A stretch of 22,101 nucleotides of DNA from a virus, in the IMG/VR virus record IMGVR_UViG_3300010885_014856, positions 1 through 22,101 of that record; one strand, written 5' to 3'. The notes below the pieces were generated by a model. That model was not told where the DNA came from and searched no databases. It saw only the letters and a list, made by a program, of their open reading frames with translations. The position numbers were made by a program, and so were the translations under genes. Each line of letters begins with the position of its first letter. Positions within the stretch are counted from its first letter, which is position 1. Below are positions 1 to 8,226 of this stretch, piece by piece.

Positions 1-474
1 AGAGACCAGTTGATTCGCGAACTACGCAACCAGCACTGGACTCTTGAGGCAATTGCAGCTGCAAGCCACCTAACTCGTGAGCGTGTACGTCAAATTGCAA
101 ATGCTGAACCTAGCACTGAACTTGCCCTTGATACTGGAGTTGAAATTCCAACCCCGCCACTAAAGCCTGAGCGTGTACGCCCGACTTACATCGAGCCTTC
201 TCCAGAAACTCTTGCTCGACTTCTAGAACTTCAGCCACTTGCACAGCAGGTTCGCTCGAACGGAAAGAAGTTTCGTGCCGAGGCAGAAGAGTACACAGCT
301 CTACTAAACCACGCACACGTCAACGAAGGCGTAACCCTTTACCGCCTTGCAAAGCGTCTAGGTGTTACTCATGGTGCTCTGCGTTTCCGTCTGGTTCGCT
401 ACGGCTACAAAAAGCCAATCAACGCAACCTCTAAGGTTTACAACCCAATTCTTGATGTGAACCGCCTAAGATAA
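1..474 (+). CDS. Helix-turn-helix DNA-binding protein, possible terminase small subunit (5' end outside window)
   Basis: The frame is open from base 1. A TTG at base 10 could start it, but the codons before it (Arg-Asp-Gln) continue the same helix, so I treat the gene as cut by the window edge. Counting from the TTG, residues about 5-31 form a sigma region 4-like helix-turn-helix ending in LTRERVRQIANA. Residues about 108-131 form a second one (LYRLAKRLGVTHGALRFRLV). Between them lies a Pro-rich linker and a helical stretch. Two DNA-binding units just upstream of the large terminase would suit a small terminase that recognises the packaging site. A transcription regulator is the alternative. 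The stop overlaps the next ATG by 1 nt. DNA binding is seen from motifs; the terminase role is inferred from position only. Confidence 0.7.
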   Translation, partial: RDQLIRELRNQHWTLEAIAAASHLTRERVRQIANAEPSTELALDTGVEIPTPPLKPERVRPTYIEPSPETLARLLELQPLAQQVRSNGKKFRAEAEEYTALLNHAHVNEGVTLYRLAKRLGVTHGALRFRLVRYGYKKPINATSKVYNPILDVNRLR

Positions 475-767
475 TGCTTACCAATACAGACAAACTTCTC
501 TCTCTGCCTCAACAAGATATTCGAGAACGAGGAATAGGTCTAAACTTTGATGTCATGGCCCCGCAAGACGGATTTAGAAAAGATAATTCACTCTGGTTTG
601 GAAAGTGCACAGTTTGCATGGAAACAGTTAGCAACTCCCTGCACTCCAAACTATGGGAACACAACATTGATATGGAGATTACTTACCACGACAATGGCAA
701 AGATATCCTCTCTAGGAAATCTAAAAAAGTAGACTACTGCCCTCTAGGGGATATAGTTATAGATTAG
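474..767 (+). CDS. Small hypothetical protein with CxxC
   Basis: 97 aa, not recognised. The ATG overlaps the preceding TAA by one base, so it is probably translated by coupling; no clear ribosome site precedes it. It has a CTVC pair (C45, C48) and a third Cys at C89 (DYCPLGD), which could make an incomplete metal site. No signal peptide or membrane segment is visible. It sits between the helix-turn-helix gene and the large terminase and ends 9 nt before the terminase ATG. The gene is supported by tight packing and full-length openness rather than by homology. Confidence 0.6.
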   Translation: MLTNTDKLLSLPQQDIRERGIGLNFDVMAPQDGFRKDNSLWFGKCTVCMETVSNSLHSKLWEHNIDMEITYHDNGKDILSRKSKKVDYCPLGDIVID

Positions 768-776
768 GATAGTTTC

Positions 777-2165
777 ATGGGTAAAAGCATCATGGAACAG
801 CTCGCACTTCTGCCTGACGCAGAGCGATTTGCCATACTAAACGGCATGGACCCGGATGCACTACTCTGGGATTGGTCTGTTTGGGGTCGTCCAGAGCAAC
901 AAGCTCCTGATGGCGACTGGAACGTATGGCTAGTCTTAGCAGGACGTGGTTTCGGTAAGACAAGACTTGCATCCGAATGGGTGCGTGAACAGGCTCGATA
1001 CACAACTACTGGCCAAAGACGTTTTGCACTCGTTGCTCGTACTGCTGGTGACGTTCGTGACGTTATCGTTGAAGGTGAGTCTGGCATTATGAATGTCACT
1101 CCACCCTCAGAAAGACCTCTCTACGAACCATCTAAGCGTCGCCTAACCTGGCCTAACGGAAACGTTGCATCCCTTTTTACTGCTGACGAACCAGACTCAC
1201 TCCGTGGACCTCAGTTTACTCATGCTTGGGGTGATGAAATTGCAGCTTGGAGACAAACTCCAGATGCTGCAGGTATGACCGCATTTGATAACTTGCGTGT
1301 TGGAACTCGTCTAGGCCAACAACCTAAAATTTTAGTTACAACTACCCCAAAACGTACCCCTCTTCTTTACAAACTTATTGAAGAATCCAAGAACGGCAAG
1401 GTTGTAATCACTAAAGGTTCAACCATGGACAACGCTGGAAACCTTTCTGGTGCTTATCTAGACACAATGCTCGGCGTTTATGAGGGTACAGCCCTAGCTC
1501 GACAAGAGCTTTACGGTGAAATGCTTGAGGCTATGGACGGAGCGATGTGGACAGAAGAGACAATTGAGTCAGGAAGACAATTTATTCTTCCGATGGCTAC
1601 CCCTCTAAGAGTTATTGGCGTTGACCCGTCTGTTGCAGAGAACCCACGAGACGAATGTGGCATCGTTGTCTGTGCGTCTACCTCGGAGCACGACCTATAT
1701 AAGCGCAATGCTTGGGTTCTTGAGGACGCCAGCGTCCATGGTTCCCCCGAAGTTTGGGCTCGTAAGGTAGTTGAGATGGCTCGCAAGTGGGGATGTCCTG
1801 TAGTAGCCGAAGTAAACCAAGGTGGAGCCCTAGTTCGCAATGCTATCAACACAATTGACCCGACTGTAAAGGTTCTTGAAGTCCACTCTAAGCAAGGTAA
1901 GCAACTTCGTGCAGAGCCAATTACTATGGCTTACGACCAAGGAAGAGTTCACCACGTTGGTAGAGCTATGCCAGACCTTGAAACCCAGATGATTGCATGG
2001 ATTCCAGGAGAAGGAAAATCTCCTGACCGAGTAGATGCACTAGTTCACGCCCTTACTGCACTACTAATCAAACCTCCTGCGGGCTTTAGTGGAGGCAAAA
2101 TTAGGGCAAAATCACTATCAAATAGGCGTTTACCGGGCTCTAGCGGTCCTTTTAGGGTCAGATAA
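777..2165 (+). CDS. terL: Terminase large subunit (packaging ATPase and nuclease)
   Basis: 462 aa, a usual length. It drives ATP-powered packaging of phage DNA into the prohead and cuts the concatemer. The N-terminal ATPase has the terminase-style Walker A AGRGFGKT (residues 55-62), Walker B with catalytic Glu in HAWGDE (D153, E154) and a coupling motif TTTPK from T188. The C-terminal RNase H-like nuclease has acidic residues in IGVDPS (D283) and DRVDALVHAL (D417, D420). The ATG at 777 follows a weak AGGATAG; an in-frame ATG at 792 is a possible alternative start. The stop overlaps the next ATG by 1 nt. Identity is firm from motif order and from the portal downstream. Confidence 0.95.
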   Translation: MGKSIMEQLALLPDAERFAILNGMDPDALLWDWSVWGRPEQQAPDGDWNVWLVLAGRGFGKTRLASEWVREQARYTTTGQRRFALVARTAGDVRDVIVEGESGIMNVTPPSERPLYEPSKRRLTWPNGNVASLFTADEPDSLRGPQFTHAWGDEIAAWRQTPDAAGMTAFDNLRVGTRLGQQPKILVTTTPKRTPLLYKLIEESKNGKVVITKGSTMDNAGNLSGAYLDTMLGVYEGTALARQELYGEMLEAMDGAMWTEETIESGRQFILPMATPLRVIGVDPSVAENPRDECGIVVCASTSEHDLYKRNAWVLEDASVHGSPEVWARKVVEMARKWGCPVVAEVNQGGALVRNAINTIDPTVKVLEVHSKQGKQLRAEPITMAYDQGRVHHVGRAMPDLETQMIAWIPGEGKSPDRVDALVHALTALLIKPPAGFSGGKIRAKSLSNRRLPGSSGPFRVR

Positions 2166-2524
2166 TGCGTATTATTGAGGATATTTTCCCTGCACATTCA
2201 TCTTTTGCTGCTCCAGGCACTATTGACAACATTGAAACGCTTTATGCTAACCCAGAACAGCAAGATGTCTATTATGTAGGCACTGCAAGGGTAGTTTTGA
2301 CCGAAAACCTTGTTATGGTAGCCATTGATAGCCCTGAAGGGGCAAAAATCGTCTTCCAAGAGGACTATGAGACCTATTTAGCTGCTCATTCTAACGATAC
2401 AACCCATAGACTCATCACAAAGTCAGGAAAAATGGTTGCTTTTAAGCGTGACCACAACTGCGGATGCGGTTCTAGACTCCGAGGATGGAATCCATACAAA
2501 ACTTTAGGCTCAAGTAAGGACTAA
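2165..2524 (+). CDS. Hypothetical phage protein with CGCG-type C-terminal tail
   Basis: 119 aa, function unknown. The C-terminus (residues 97-111) reads HNCGCGSRLRGWNPY, a tail I associate with small proteins encoded next to terminase and portal genes in environmental and actinobacterial phages; that association is from memory. The two close Cys and nearby basic residues could bind metal or nucleic acid, but this is untested. The body is a mixed alpha/beta stretch with a beta-rich region around residues 36-65. It overlaps the terminase stop by 1 nt, and the DUF1360 gene follows directly after its stop. Confidence 0.7.
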   Translation: MRIIEDIFPAHSSFAAPGTIDNIETLYANPEQQDVYYVGTARVVLTENLVMVAIDSPEGAKIVFQEDYETYLAAHSNDTTHRLITKSGKMVAFKRDHNCGCGSRLRGWNPYKTLGSSKD

Positions 2525-2812
2525 ATGCCAGATTTATTTACTTTTTTTATTCTCACGCTTGCAGTTCACCGACTGACTCGCCTGATTACGACTGACACCA
2601 TCTTTTCCACACTACGAGAAAAGATTTGGAACAAATTTCCACCTGATAGAATCAATTTAGGCTATCTAATCACTTGTGATTGGTGCACTAGCCTCTGGGT
2701 ATCTGCTTTTATTGTTGGTTCATACCTTCTAATTCCATCTGCGACAGTTGTGGTATCATTAGTACTAGCAATCTCAACCATTGTTGGTTACTTAGCCGCA
2801 CGAATTCGCTAA
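2525..2812 (+). CDS. DUF1360-family small membrane protein
   Basis: 95 aa. The signature of the family is visible: RLTRLITTD (residues 16-24) and the YLITCDWCTSLW motif (47-58), whose two Cys are typical. Residues about 55-70 and 74-92 are hydrophobic enough for two membrane helices, with a weaker hydrophobic N-terminus. DUF1360 proteins are known from Gram-positive bacteria and their phages and have no established function. The ATG starts the base after the previous stop, with AAGGA at 2516-2520 as ribosome site, so the two genes are probably co-translated. A membrane protein beside terminase and portal is unusual for virion assembly; it may act on the host envelope. Confidence 0.8.
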   Translation: MPDLFTFFILTLAVHRLTRLITTDTIFSTLREKIWNKFPPDRINLGYLITCDWCTSLWVSAFIVGSYLLIPSATVVVSLVLAISTIVGYLAARIR

Positions 2813-2833
2813 TTCGTTCCGTTAACATAAGAC

Positions 2834-2839
2834 AGGGAG
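2834..2839 (+). promoter_or_regulatory. Ribosome binding site that fixes the TTG start of the portal gene
   Basis: AGGGAG lies six bases before a TTG at 2846. No in-frame ATG sits near the N-terminus, and the TTG gives MGIFKRE, a plausible portal start, so the TTG is taken as the initiation codon. Confidence 0.7.
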
Positions 2840-2845
2840 TCCCTT

Positions 2846-4654
2846 TTGGGCATTTTCAAGCGTGAACCAGGCAAAGAGCCACGCAAGCAACCTCAGGTTA
2901 GCCCACTTAGGGCATATACCCCGGGTGCTAGACCTAATAACCCTGCCACATATACAGATTCATTTGGAATCGTTTACGCAGAGCCTGCTGGCTATAACCA
3001 ACCGCGTCCACTAACTGCAGCAGCCGTTCAAATCAAGATGAACGACAAGGGCGAGGCACAGCAATTTAAATCTAGACGTCAAGCAGCATCTACCGCATGG
3101 CAGACTGAAGCTTGGGAGTACTACGACGCGATTGGAGAAGTAAAATATGCATTCAACTTGGTTGCTTCTGTTGTTTCTCGTATTCGTCTTTATGCAGCAA
3201 TTGTAGAAGACCCTGCCGAGGCACCTATCACTGTTCGTAAGTCAAAGGTTGTTGACAAAGACTTAGCTGCGGCTGCTGAGCGTGCACTAGACCGCTTAGA
3301 CTCTGCTTACGGAGGTCAGGCTGGTCTTCTAAAGGATGCTGCCCTAAATCTTCAAGTGACTGGTGAGTGCTATCTAGTTCAGGTTCCAGAGCGAATTGGA
3401 ACTGGATTACCTGAGAGCTGGGATATCCGTTCAACTGATGAACTTCAGATTGACCAAAAAGGAAACTACATCATCAACCCTAGAAGAGATGTTTCTAGTG
3501 GCTCCTCAATGATGTCTACTGGTGGCTCTGACATAATTCGCCTACCTCAGAACTCTTTCATTGGTCGCGTCTGGAAATCACACCCACGCTATAGCCAAGA
3601 ATCCGACTCAAGCCTAAGAGGTCTGTTAGACCTTTGTGCCGAGCTATTACTTCTAAACCGCACCTTCCGTGCGACTGCACGTTCACGCCTAAACGCTGGT
3701 GCTCTCTACCTTCCAGATGGTCTTTCTGTTGCTGCTGCTCCAGACCCTGACTATCCTTATGACGAGAATGGCAACTACAACGAGCAGTACAACCCTGAAG
3801 AGGCTGCTGACGACTTTGAAGACCAACTTGTAGATGCAATGCTTACTCCTATTAAGGATGAAGATTCAGCCTCTGCTGTCGTTCCACTTATTATCCGCGG
3901 ACCTGCTGAGCTTGGCGATAAAATCAAGCAGTTCAAGTTTGAGCGTTCATTCGACCCTATGCTTGCAGAACGTGCTGACCGTGTTCTAGAACGCATCATG
4001 CAGGGCCTAGACGTCCCTAAGGACATCGTTTCGGGTCTGGCTAACGTCAAGTACTCAAATGCCCTACAAATCGATGAGAGCCTCTATAAGGCACACATCG
4101 AACCTCTAATGCTTCTTATCTCAGATGCGTTTACTGTTGTCTACCTACGCCCGTACCTAATCTCTATTGGCTACTCAGAGGCAGATGTAAACCGTCTTGT
4201 TATCTGGTACGACCCTAGCCAAGTTGCAACTCGCAACGACCGTGCAGCAGATGCTGACAACGGCTTTGGCAAGATGGCAGTATCTTATGACACATGGAGA
4301 CGTGCTCACGGATTCTCAGACCAAGATGCACCAAGCCCAATGGAGCTTGCTATGCGTCTTGTAATTGACAAGGGTGCTATTACACCTGAACTCACTGAGG
4401 CGATGCTTGGCGTTGTTGCTCCAGACATTATGGAAGCGACTCGTGCAAAGGCACAGGCTAACTCAGTTGCTCCTGTTCCACCAGAGATTCAAAACTTACT
4501 AAACCCAGCAACACCTAGCAATGCTGCTCCTGCTCCAGTTGGAGCTCCAGCACCAACACCTGCCGCACCTACACCTGCCGAAGCGACTCCACCGACCGAA
4601 CAGCCAGCTGGCCCACCCCCACCTCCGGGTCTAGCTGAACCAACACAACCTTAG
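2846..4654 (+). CDS. Portal protein
   Basis: 602 aa. Twelve copies of a portal protein form the ring at one capsid vertex through which DNA is packaged and ejected. The call rests on position after the terminase and on a signature typical of actinophage portals: a run near residues 365-430 with ADRVLERIMQGLDVPKDIVS, then NVKYSNALQIDESLYKAHIEPL, which I recognise as the portal crown/stem-like region. The last 70 or so residues are very rich in Pro, Ala and Thr and look disordered. The TTG start is supported by AGGGAG six bases upstream. The AGGA covering the stop region serves the next gene 7 nt later. Confidence 0.88.
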   Translation: MGIFKREPGKEPRKQPQVSPLRAYTPGARPNNPATYTDSFGIVYAEPAGYNQPRPLTAAAVQIKMNDKGEAQQFKSRRQAASTAWQTEAWEYYDAIGEVKYAFNLVASVVSRIRLYAAIVEDPAEAPITVRKSKVVDKDLAAAAERALDRLDSAYGGQAGLLKDAALNLQVTGECYLVQVPERIGTGLPESWDIRSTDELQIDQKGNYIINPRRDVSSGSSMMSTGGSDIIRLPQNSFIGRVWKSHPRYSQESDSSLRGLLDLCAELLLLNRTFRATARSRLNAGALYLPDGLSVAAAPDPDYPYDENGNYNEQYNPEEAADDFEDQLVDAMLTPIKDEDSASAVVPLIIRGPAELGDKIKQFKFERSFDPMLAERADRVLERIMQGLDVPKDIVSGLANVKYSNALQIDESLYKAHIEPLMLLISDAFTVVYLRPYLISIGYSEADVNRLVIWYDPSQVATRNDRAADADNGFGKMAVSYDTWRRAHGFSDQDAPSPMELAMRLVIDKGAITPELTEAMLGVVAPDIMEATRAKAQANSVAPVPPEIQNLLNPATPSNAAPAPVGAPAPTPAAPTPAEATPPTEQPAGPPPPPGLAEPTQP

Positions 4655-4661
4655 GACTCTA

Positions 4662-5159
4662 ATGGAAAACCTAGACATGGAACTATCAAACGACTTCAAA
4701 GGAAACACCGACCTAGCTAAGCACCTTGCTATTTGCCTAGGCTCGACTGTTCTTTCAAAGTTTATTGCTCACGGATATCACTGGAATGTAAAGGGCATCG
4801 AATTCTCTCAGTTGCACGACTTCTTTGAGGAAATCTACGAAGACTACGACTCAGCAATTGACCCTTTTGCTGAAAATGTTCGCAAGTTAGGTTATGACGC
4901 ACCTTATCTTCTAACCGACTTTGTTGAACTTTCCTCTATCCCAGAGCCAACCAGAATTACTTCCGATGCATCTGCTATGTTGCTTTCACTTTACGAAATC
5001 AACAACGCACTACACGAGTGTATCAAGAAGGCTTTCAACGTTGCTAACAACTGCAACGAGCAGGGCATTGCTAACTTCCTTGCAGAGCGTATCGACATGC
5101 ACCAGAAGTGGGCATGGCAGCTACGTTCTTCTCTAAAGATGGATGCGTCTAGTTTCTAA
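4662..5159 (+). CDS. Dps/ferritin-like protein with intact ferroxidase residues
   Basis: 165 aa, a normal Dps length. Dps proteins form 12-subunit shells that oxidise and store iron using peroxide and so protect DNA. The family core is clear: YHWNVKG (H40), then LH at H52, E56, D67 and E71. The spacing H-12-H-4-E-11-D-4-E is the same as the E. coli Dps ferroxidase set (H51, H63, D67, D78, E82), with Glu in place of the first Asp. The helical pattern continues to the C-terminus. The ATG at 4662 has AGGA five bases upstream; an ATG at 4677 is possible. The stop overlaps the next ATG by 1 nt, so the gene belongs to the portal operon. It could be virion-packaged or act in the infected cell; the sequence does not decide. 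Confidence 0.9.
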   Translation: MENLDMELSNDFKGNTDLAKHLAICLGSTVLSKFIAHGYHWNVKGIEFSQLHDFFEEIYEDYDSAIDPFAENVRKLGYDAPYLLTDFVELSSIPEPTRITSDASAMLLSLYEINNALHECIKKAFNVANNCNEQGIANFLAERIDMHQKWAWQLRSSLKMDASSF

Positions 5160-7012
5160 TGGCTGACTACTTCTCAGAAATAATCAAGTCCGGAAAGGGC
5201 AACGCTAGCCCTGCCCGAGACGCTATTGATTTAATTCCTGAGGAGCAAGACCTAGCTGAGGCACTTCTAGAAATTGCCGACAAGTACGGTAAATTCAACG
5301 AAGACGATACCGGCATCTGGGCTGGATATACTCCAGCTGAAGAAAACGAAGTCGCATCTATTGGCGTCAAGTGTGGCAACTGCGTTCTCTATCGTGGTGG
5401 CTCTAACTGTGCAATCATCTCAGCCGAGGTTGAGTCTGAAGGCAAGTGTCGTTTTGCTGTAATTCCAGATGGCGTAGTTGATGTAAAAGATAAAACAATA
5501 GAGAAGATATTCTCTAAGGCTCCTTACTTAGCTCAGGGCGAACTAAAGCAAAAAGTAAAAGACCTAGAAGACTATGAGGAAAAATATCTAGACATCTCTG
5601 ACTTGATTCCAACTCAGACTAACCTAGACCCAAACAAATTTAAAGATGCCCGCTCAATCACAAAGCCAGTAATTGTTTACAAAGATGCTGATGGGTACAA
5701 GCTAGTAGATGGACATCACAGATGTGCCTCTAAAGCTATCGCAGGTCATACTCAAATTATGGCAAAGGTTTACGGAGGCTCAGTGACAGCAGCAGCATGG
5801 TTCACCTCAACGCTAATAAGTTCAGACGATATGGAACTCGCAACTGACGACCCTTGCTGGGAGGGCTACAAGCAAATTGGTATGAAGATGAAGGACGGTA
5901 AAAAAGTCCCTAACTGTGTGCCAATAAATGCTTCCGCAACCGAGTTTGCCGTGTCTGAAGATTCTTGCCCACCTGCAACTAGAGACATCGTTCTAAACGT
6001 CAACAACAGACAGAACGCCATCGACAACGTTGGCTATGGCCCACTAAACCCTAACGAGCCAAACGACGAGTTCTGGCAAGAAAAAGCTGACCGCTGGAAA
6101 ACAACTTCAGAAGAGTCGAAGAAAAGTATTTGCGGAAACTGCGTTTTCTTTGTGAGAACTCCTAGCATGCTTGACTGCATCGAAGGTGGACTAGCAGAGG
6201 GTGGTTCCGGAGAGCAAAACGCATGGGATGCAATCGATAAAGCTGAACTCGGCTATTGCGAAGCACTTGACTTTAAATGTGCAGCATCTAGAACTTGTAA
6301 CGCATGGGCTGCTGGCGGTCCGATTACAGAAGAAAAAGCCAAAGTCGCATCTGGAGGAGCTGGAGCAATTGCACCAGTTCTGAAACAGGGAGATATCAAG
6401 AAACCTAGCAAAGGACCGGAATTGAAACCCGCTATGTCTAAAACTAAAAAGATTCGTTACTCACGAAACACTGAACTTGCTCTACGTCAGAAACTTGTAG
6501 AGCACAATGCTACAGCAGATATAAACTGCCTAGCTAACCTAGATATGTTCAAGGCAGTGTATCGCCGTGGTGCAGGAGCTTTTGCTGCATCTGGTAGACC
6601 AGACCAAGAACGCCACGACTGGGCAATGTCTCGTGTTGCTGCATTCTCTTACCTGCTACAAGCAGCTGAACCAAAGAATAGCAACTACACTGCTGACAAT
6701 GACCTACTACCACCTACCCACCCAAAATCAGAACTAGCCGCTAAAGGATTTGCTGCTTCAGGCAAAAACTACTATAATGATTTCTTGGCAGTATCCATTC
6801 TTCAAGAAGATGAATACGAATCTCAGGAGCACGCAGTATTCTCACTAGCAGAATTCTCCGGTCTCGGCTACGAAACTATTCCAGCAATTCGTGCTGCTTG
6901 GATTCGTGGAATCAAAAACAACGAAAACCCATTTGAGCGTGCAGCCCTACTTGCATCTGCTCTGTACGACAGCCCAGACGCTGACCTACTTCCTAAGAAA
7001 GGCACTCTATAA
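5159..7012 (+). CDS. Multidomain head-module protein with Cys-rich modules and ParB-like insertion
   Basis: 617 aa, a mosaic of phage-type modules. Residues about 72-105 hold a CGNC module (C72, C75, C84, C97) ending in FAVIPDG. Residues about 135-205 resemble the ParB/sulfiredoxin nuclease fold (KPVIVYKDADGYKLVDGHHR). Residues 233-255 carry the CWEGYKQIGMKMK...PNCVP motif seen in many phage proteins. A second CGNC module follows from C325, with further Cys to about 390. Residues about 434-524 form the domain with YRRGAGAFAASGRP, WAMSRVAAF and DNDLLPPTHP, common in actinophage structural proteins from memory. The C-terminus is helical. The four-Cys modules may hold Fe-S or zinc; beside a Dps gene an iron link is tempting but inferred. 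No overall function can be assigned. Confidence 0.8.
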   Translation: MADYFSEIIKSGKGNASPARDAIDLIPEEQDLAEALLEIADKYGKFNEDDTGIWAGYTPAEENEVASIGVKCGNCVLYRGGSNCAIISAEVESEGKCRFAVIPDGVVDVKDKTIEKIFSKAPYLAQGELKQKVKDLEDYEEKYLDISDLIPTQTNLDPNKFKDARSITKPVIVYKDADGYKLVDGHHRCASKAIAGHTQIMAKVYGGSVTAAAWFTSTLISSDDMELATDDPCWEGYKQIGMKMKDGKKVPNCVPINASATEFAVSEDSCPPATRDIVLNVNNRQNAIDNVGYGPLNPNEPNDEFWQEKADRWKTTSEESKKSICGNCVFFVRTPSMLDCIEGGLAEGGSGEQNAWDAIDKAELGYCEALDFKCAASRTCNAWAAGGPITEEKAKVASGGAGAIAPVLKQGDIKKPSKGPELKPAMSKTKKIRYSRNTELALRQKLVEHNATADINCLANLDMFKAVYRRGAGAFAASGRPDQERHDWAMSRVAAFSYLLQAAEPKNSNYTADNDLLPPTHPKSELAAKGFAASGKNYYNDFLAVSILQEDEYESQEHAVFSLAEFSGLGYETIPAIRAAWIRGIKNNENPFERAALLASALYDSPDADLLPKKGTL

Positions 7013-7013
7013 A

Positions 7014-8132
7014 ATGAGCGAAAACCAACTACTAACCCGTAAAGAACTAATCGAGCTTTTCAACTCTACTAATGAGGCTCTACTTCCAGAACGCCGTCTA
7101 AATGCACAGGACTTGAACACTGTTATCAATCGTGCTTATGCTGCTACATCTGGTAGAAACATTGCTGCTCGTAACTTTGCTATTCGCAAAGAAGTGAACA
7201 ACTACATTGACCTAGCCACTAAGGGCATTGTTGCAAGTGCTGGAACAAATCACTTTGACTTGCTACCTCCACGCCACCCATTCTTCAAGGGCGAGCATGC
7301 TCTAAGTACAGATGAGCTACGCACTCAGCGTGCTAACTGGGTTGCCGCTGACCCAGAGCTTCCAGAGGAACTACGCCCTGTTGTTGCCGCTGCTTATGTA
7401 CACCCAGAGGGCTCTATCGAGCGTGTCCACGCAGAGATTCGTTTGATGGCACTGACATCTGCTGGAAAGATTTCTGACGCAGTATTCAAATACAATACTC
7501 CACTTACTGCTGCTATCTCAGCTGACGAAGAACTTCCAGACCTAACTGAAAGCTACGAGCTAAGCCGTAGTCACTTACTAAACATTGTTGTTCAGCAACA
7601 GTCTCTAACTGCATCTGGTGCCCACCCATTCGATACTGAAGATAACAGACTAGTTCGTATGATTTATCGTGGCGATTCTAGAGACAGAATTGCTCGTGAA
7701 CTTGCTAAGAACGCTGACTACCAGAGCAGTTTTGCTTTGCTAGATGACAGTAGCCTAACTGACCCTTTTACTGCAAGTGCAAGAGCCGAGTTCGCTGCTT
7801 TCCAGGATGCTCTAACTAACCTAGTTGACCCTGAGTTCCCAGTCGACCTTCGTGCAATTGCTGCTAGCGGAATCAAGAAGTATGATGACGAGGCAGACAC
7901 TCTAGAATCTGCAATTCTTGCTGGTGCATCTTCTTCATATGTCGAGAAGTTGCTAGAAAAGAACAACCAGTGGAAGAGTGATTTTGCTGACTGGGAGTCA
8001 AGCGATGTTGTCTCAGAGCCTACTCAGGATATGGCATCTCGCTGGTCTGAGTTTGCTGCTATTTACTGGGCTCTAAAAGACCTTGATGACGAGGACCCTC
8101 GCTTCATTCCACTAAATGAAATCATTTCCTAA
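7014..8132 (+). CDS. Hypothetical structural-module protein
   Basis: 372 aa from the ATG at 7014, two bases after the previous stop. The open frame extends further 5' to 6891, but that part lies inside the preceding gene and has no better start. It is mostly helical and acidic, with no signal peptide or membrane segment. Residues 79-91 (NHFDLLPPRHPFF) resemble the DNDLLPPTHPKS stretch of the preceding protein, suggesting a shared small motif. Several (A/T)ASG/A tripeptides occur (around residues 74, 198, 252 and 283), a linker type repeated across this gene cluster. Its place before the giant protein suggests a virion or assembly role, but I do not recognise the family. Confidence 0.75.
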   Translation: MSENQLLTRKELIELFNSTNEALLPERRLNAQDLNTVINRAYAATSGRNIAARNFAIRKEVNNYIDLATKGIVASAGTNHFDLLPPRHPFFKGEHALSTDELRTQRANWVAADPELPEELRPVVAAAYVHPEGSIERVHAEIRLMALTSAGKISDAVFKYNTPLTAAISADEELPDLTESYELSRSHLLNIVVQQQSLTASGAHPFDTEDNRLVRMIYRGDSRDRIARELAKNADYQSSFALLDDSSLTDPFTASARAEFAAFQDALTNLVDPEFPVDLRAIAASGIKKYDDEADTLESAILAGASSSYVEKLLEKNNQWKSDFADWESSDVVSEPTQDMASRWSEFAAIYWALKDLDDEDPRFIPLNEIIS

Positions 8133-8226
8133 TCCAAATAGCCTCCTCAAAACTTCTATACACTTTTACTAGGTAAAAATTTTATTGGGATACAATCCCG
8201 ACCTTTAAAAATATAGAAGGATTACA
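8133..8226 (+). promoter_or_regulatory. Intergenic leader with two tandem hairpins and ribosome site
   Basis: This 94-bp gap precedes the giant protein. It contains two perfect small inverted repeats: TTTTAC-TAG-GTAAAA at 8164-8178 and GGGAT-ACA-ATCCC at 8187-8199, followed by GACCT, an A/T-rich stretch and AGAAGGA six bases before the ATG. A -10-like TACAAT (8191-8196) lies inside the second repeat, with TTTACT 20 bases upstream, a poor promoter spacing. The same two-hairpin order recurs at 17667-17753. I read it as a start point of a transcription or translation unit. Whether it is a promoter, an operator or an RNA leader cannot be told. Confidence 0.5.

Noticed and set aside
764-4050. Antisense open frames opposite the terminase and portal
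   Set aside because: They overlap strongly conserved genes, have biased composition and lack start signals.
6891-7013. Upstream extension of the 372-aa gene
   Set aside because: It lies inside the preceding gene; the ATG at 7014, two bases after that gene's stop, is the natural start.
8164-8199. Leader hairpins as terminators for the upstream operon
   Set aside because: Stems are short, the first is A/T-rich, and no T-run follows the GC-rich one.
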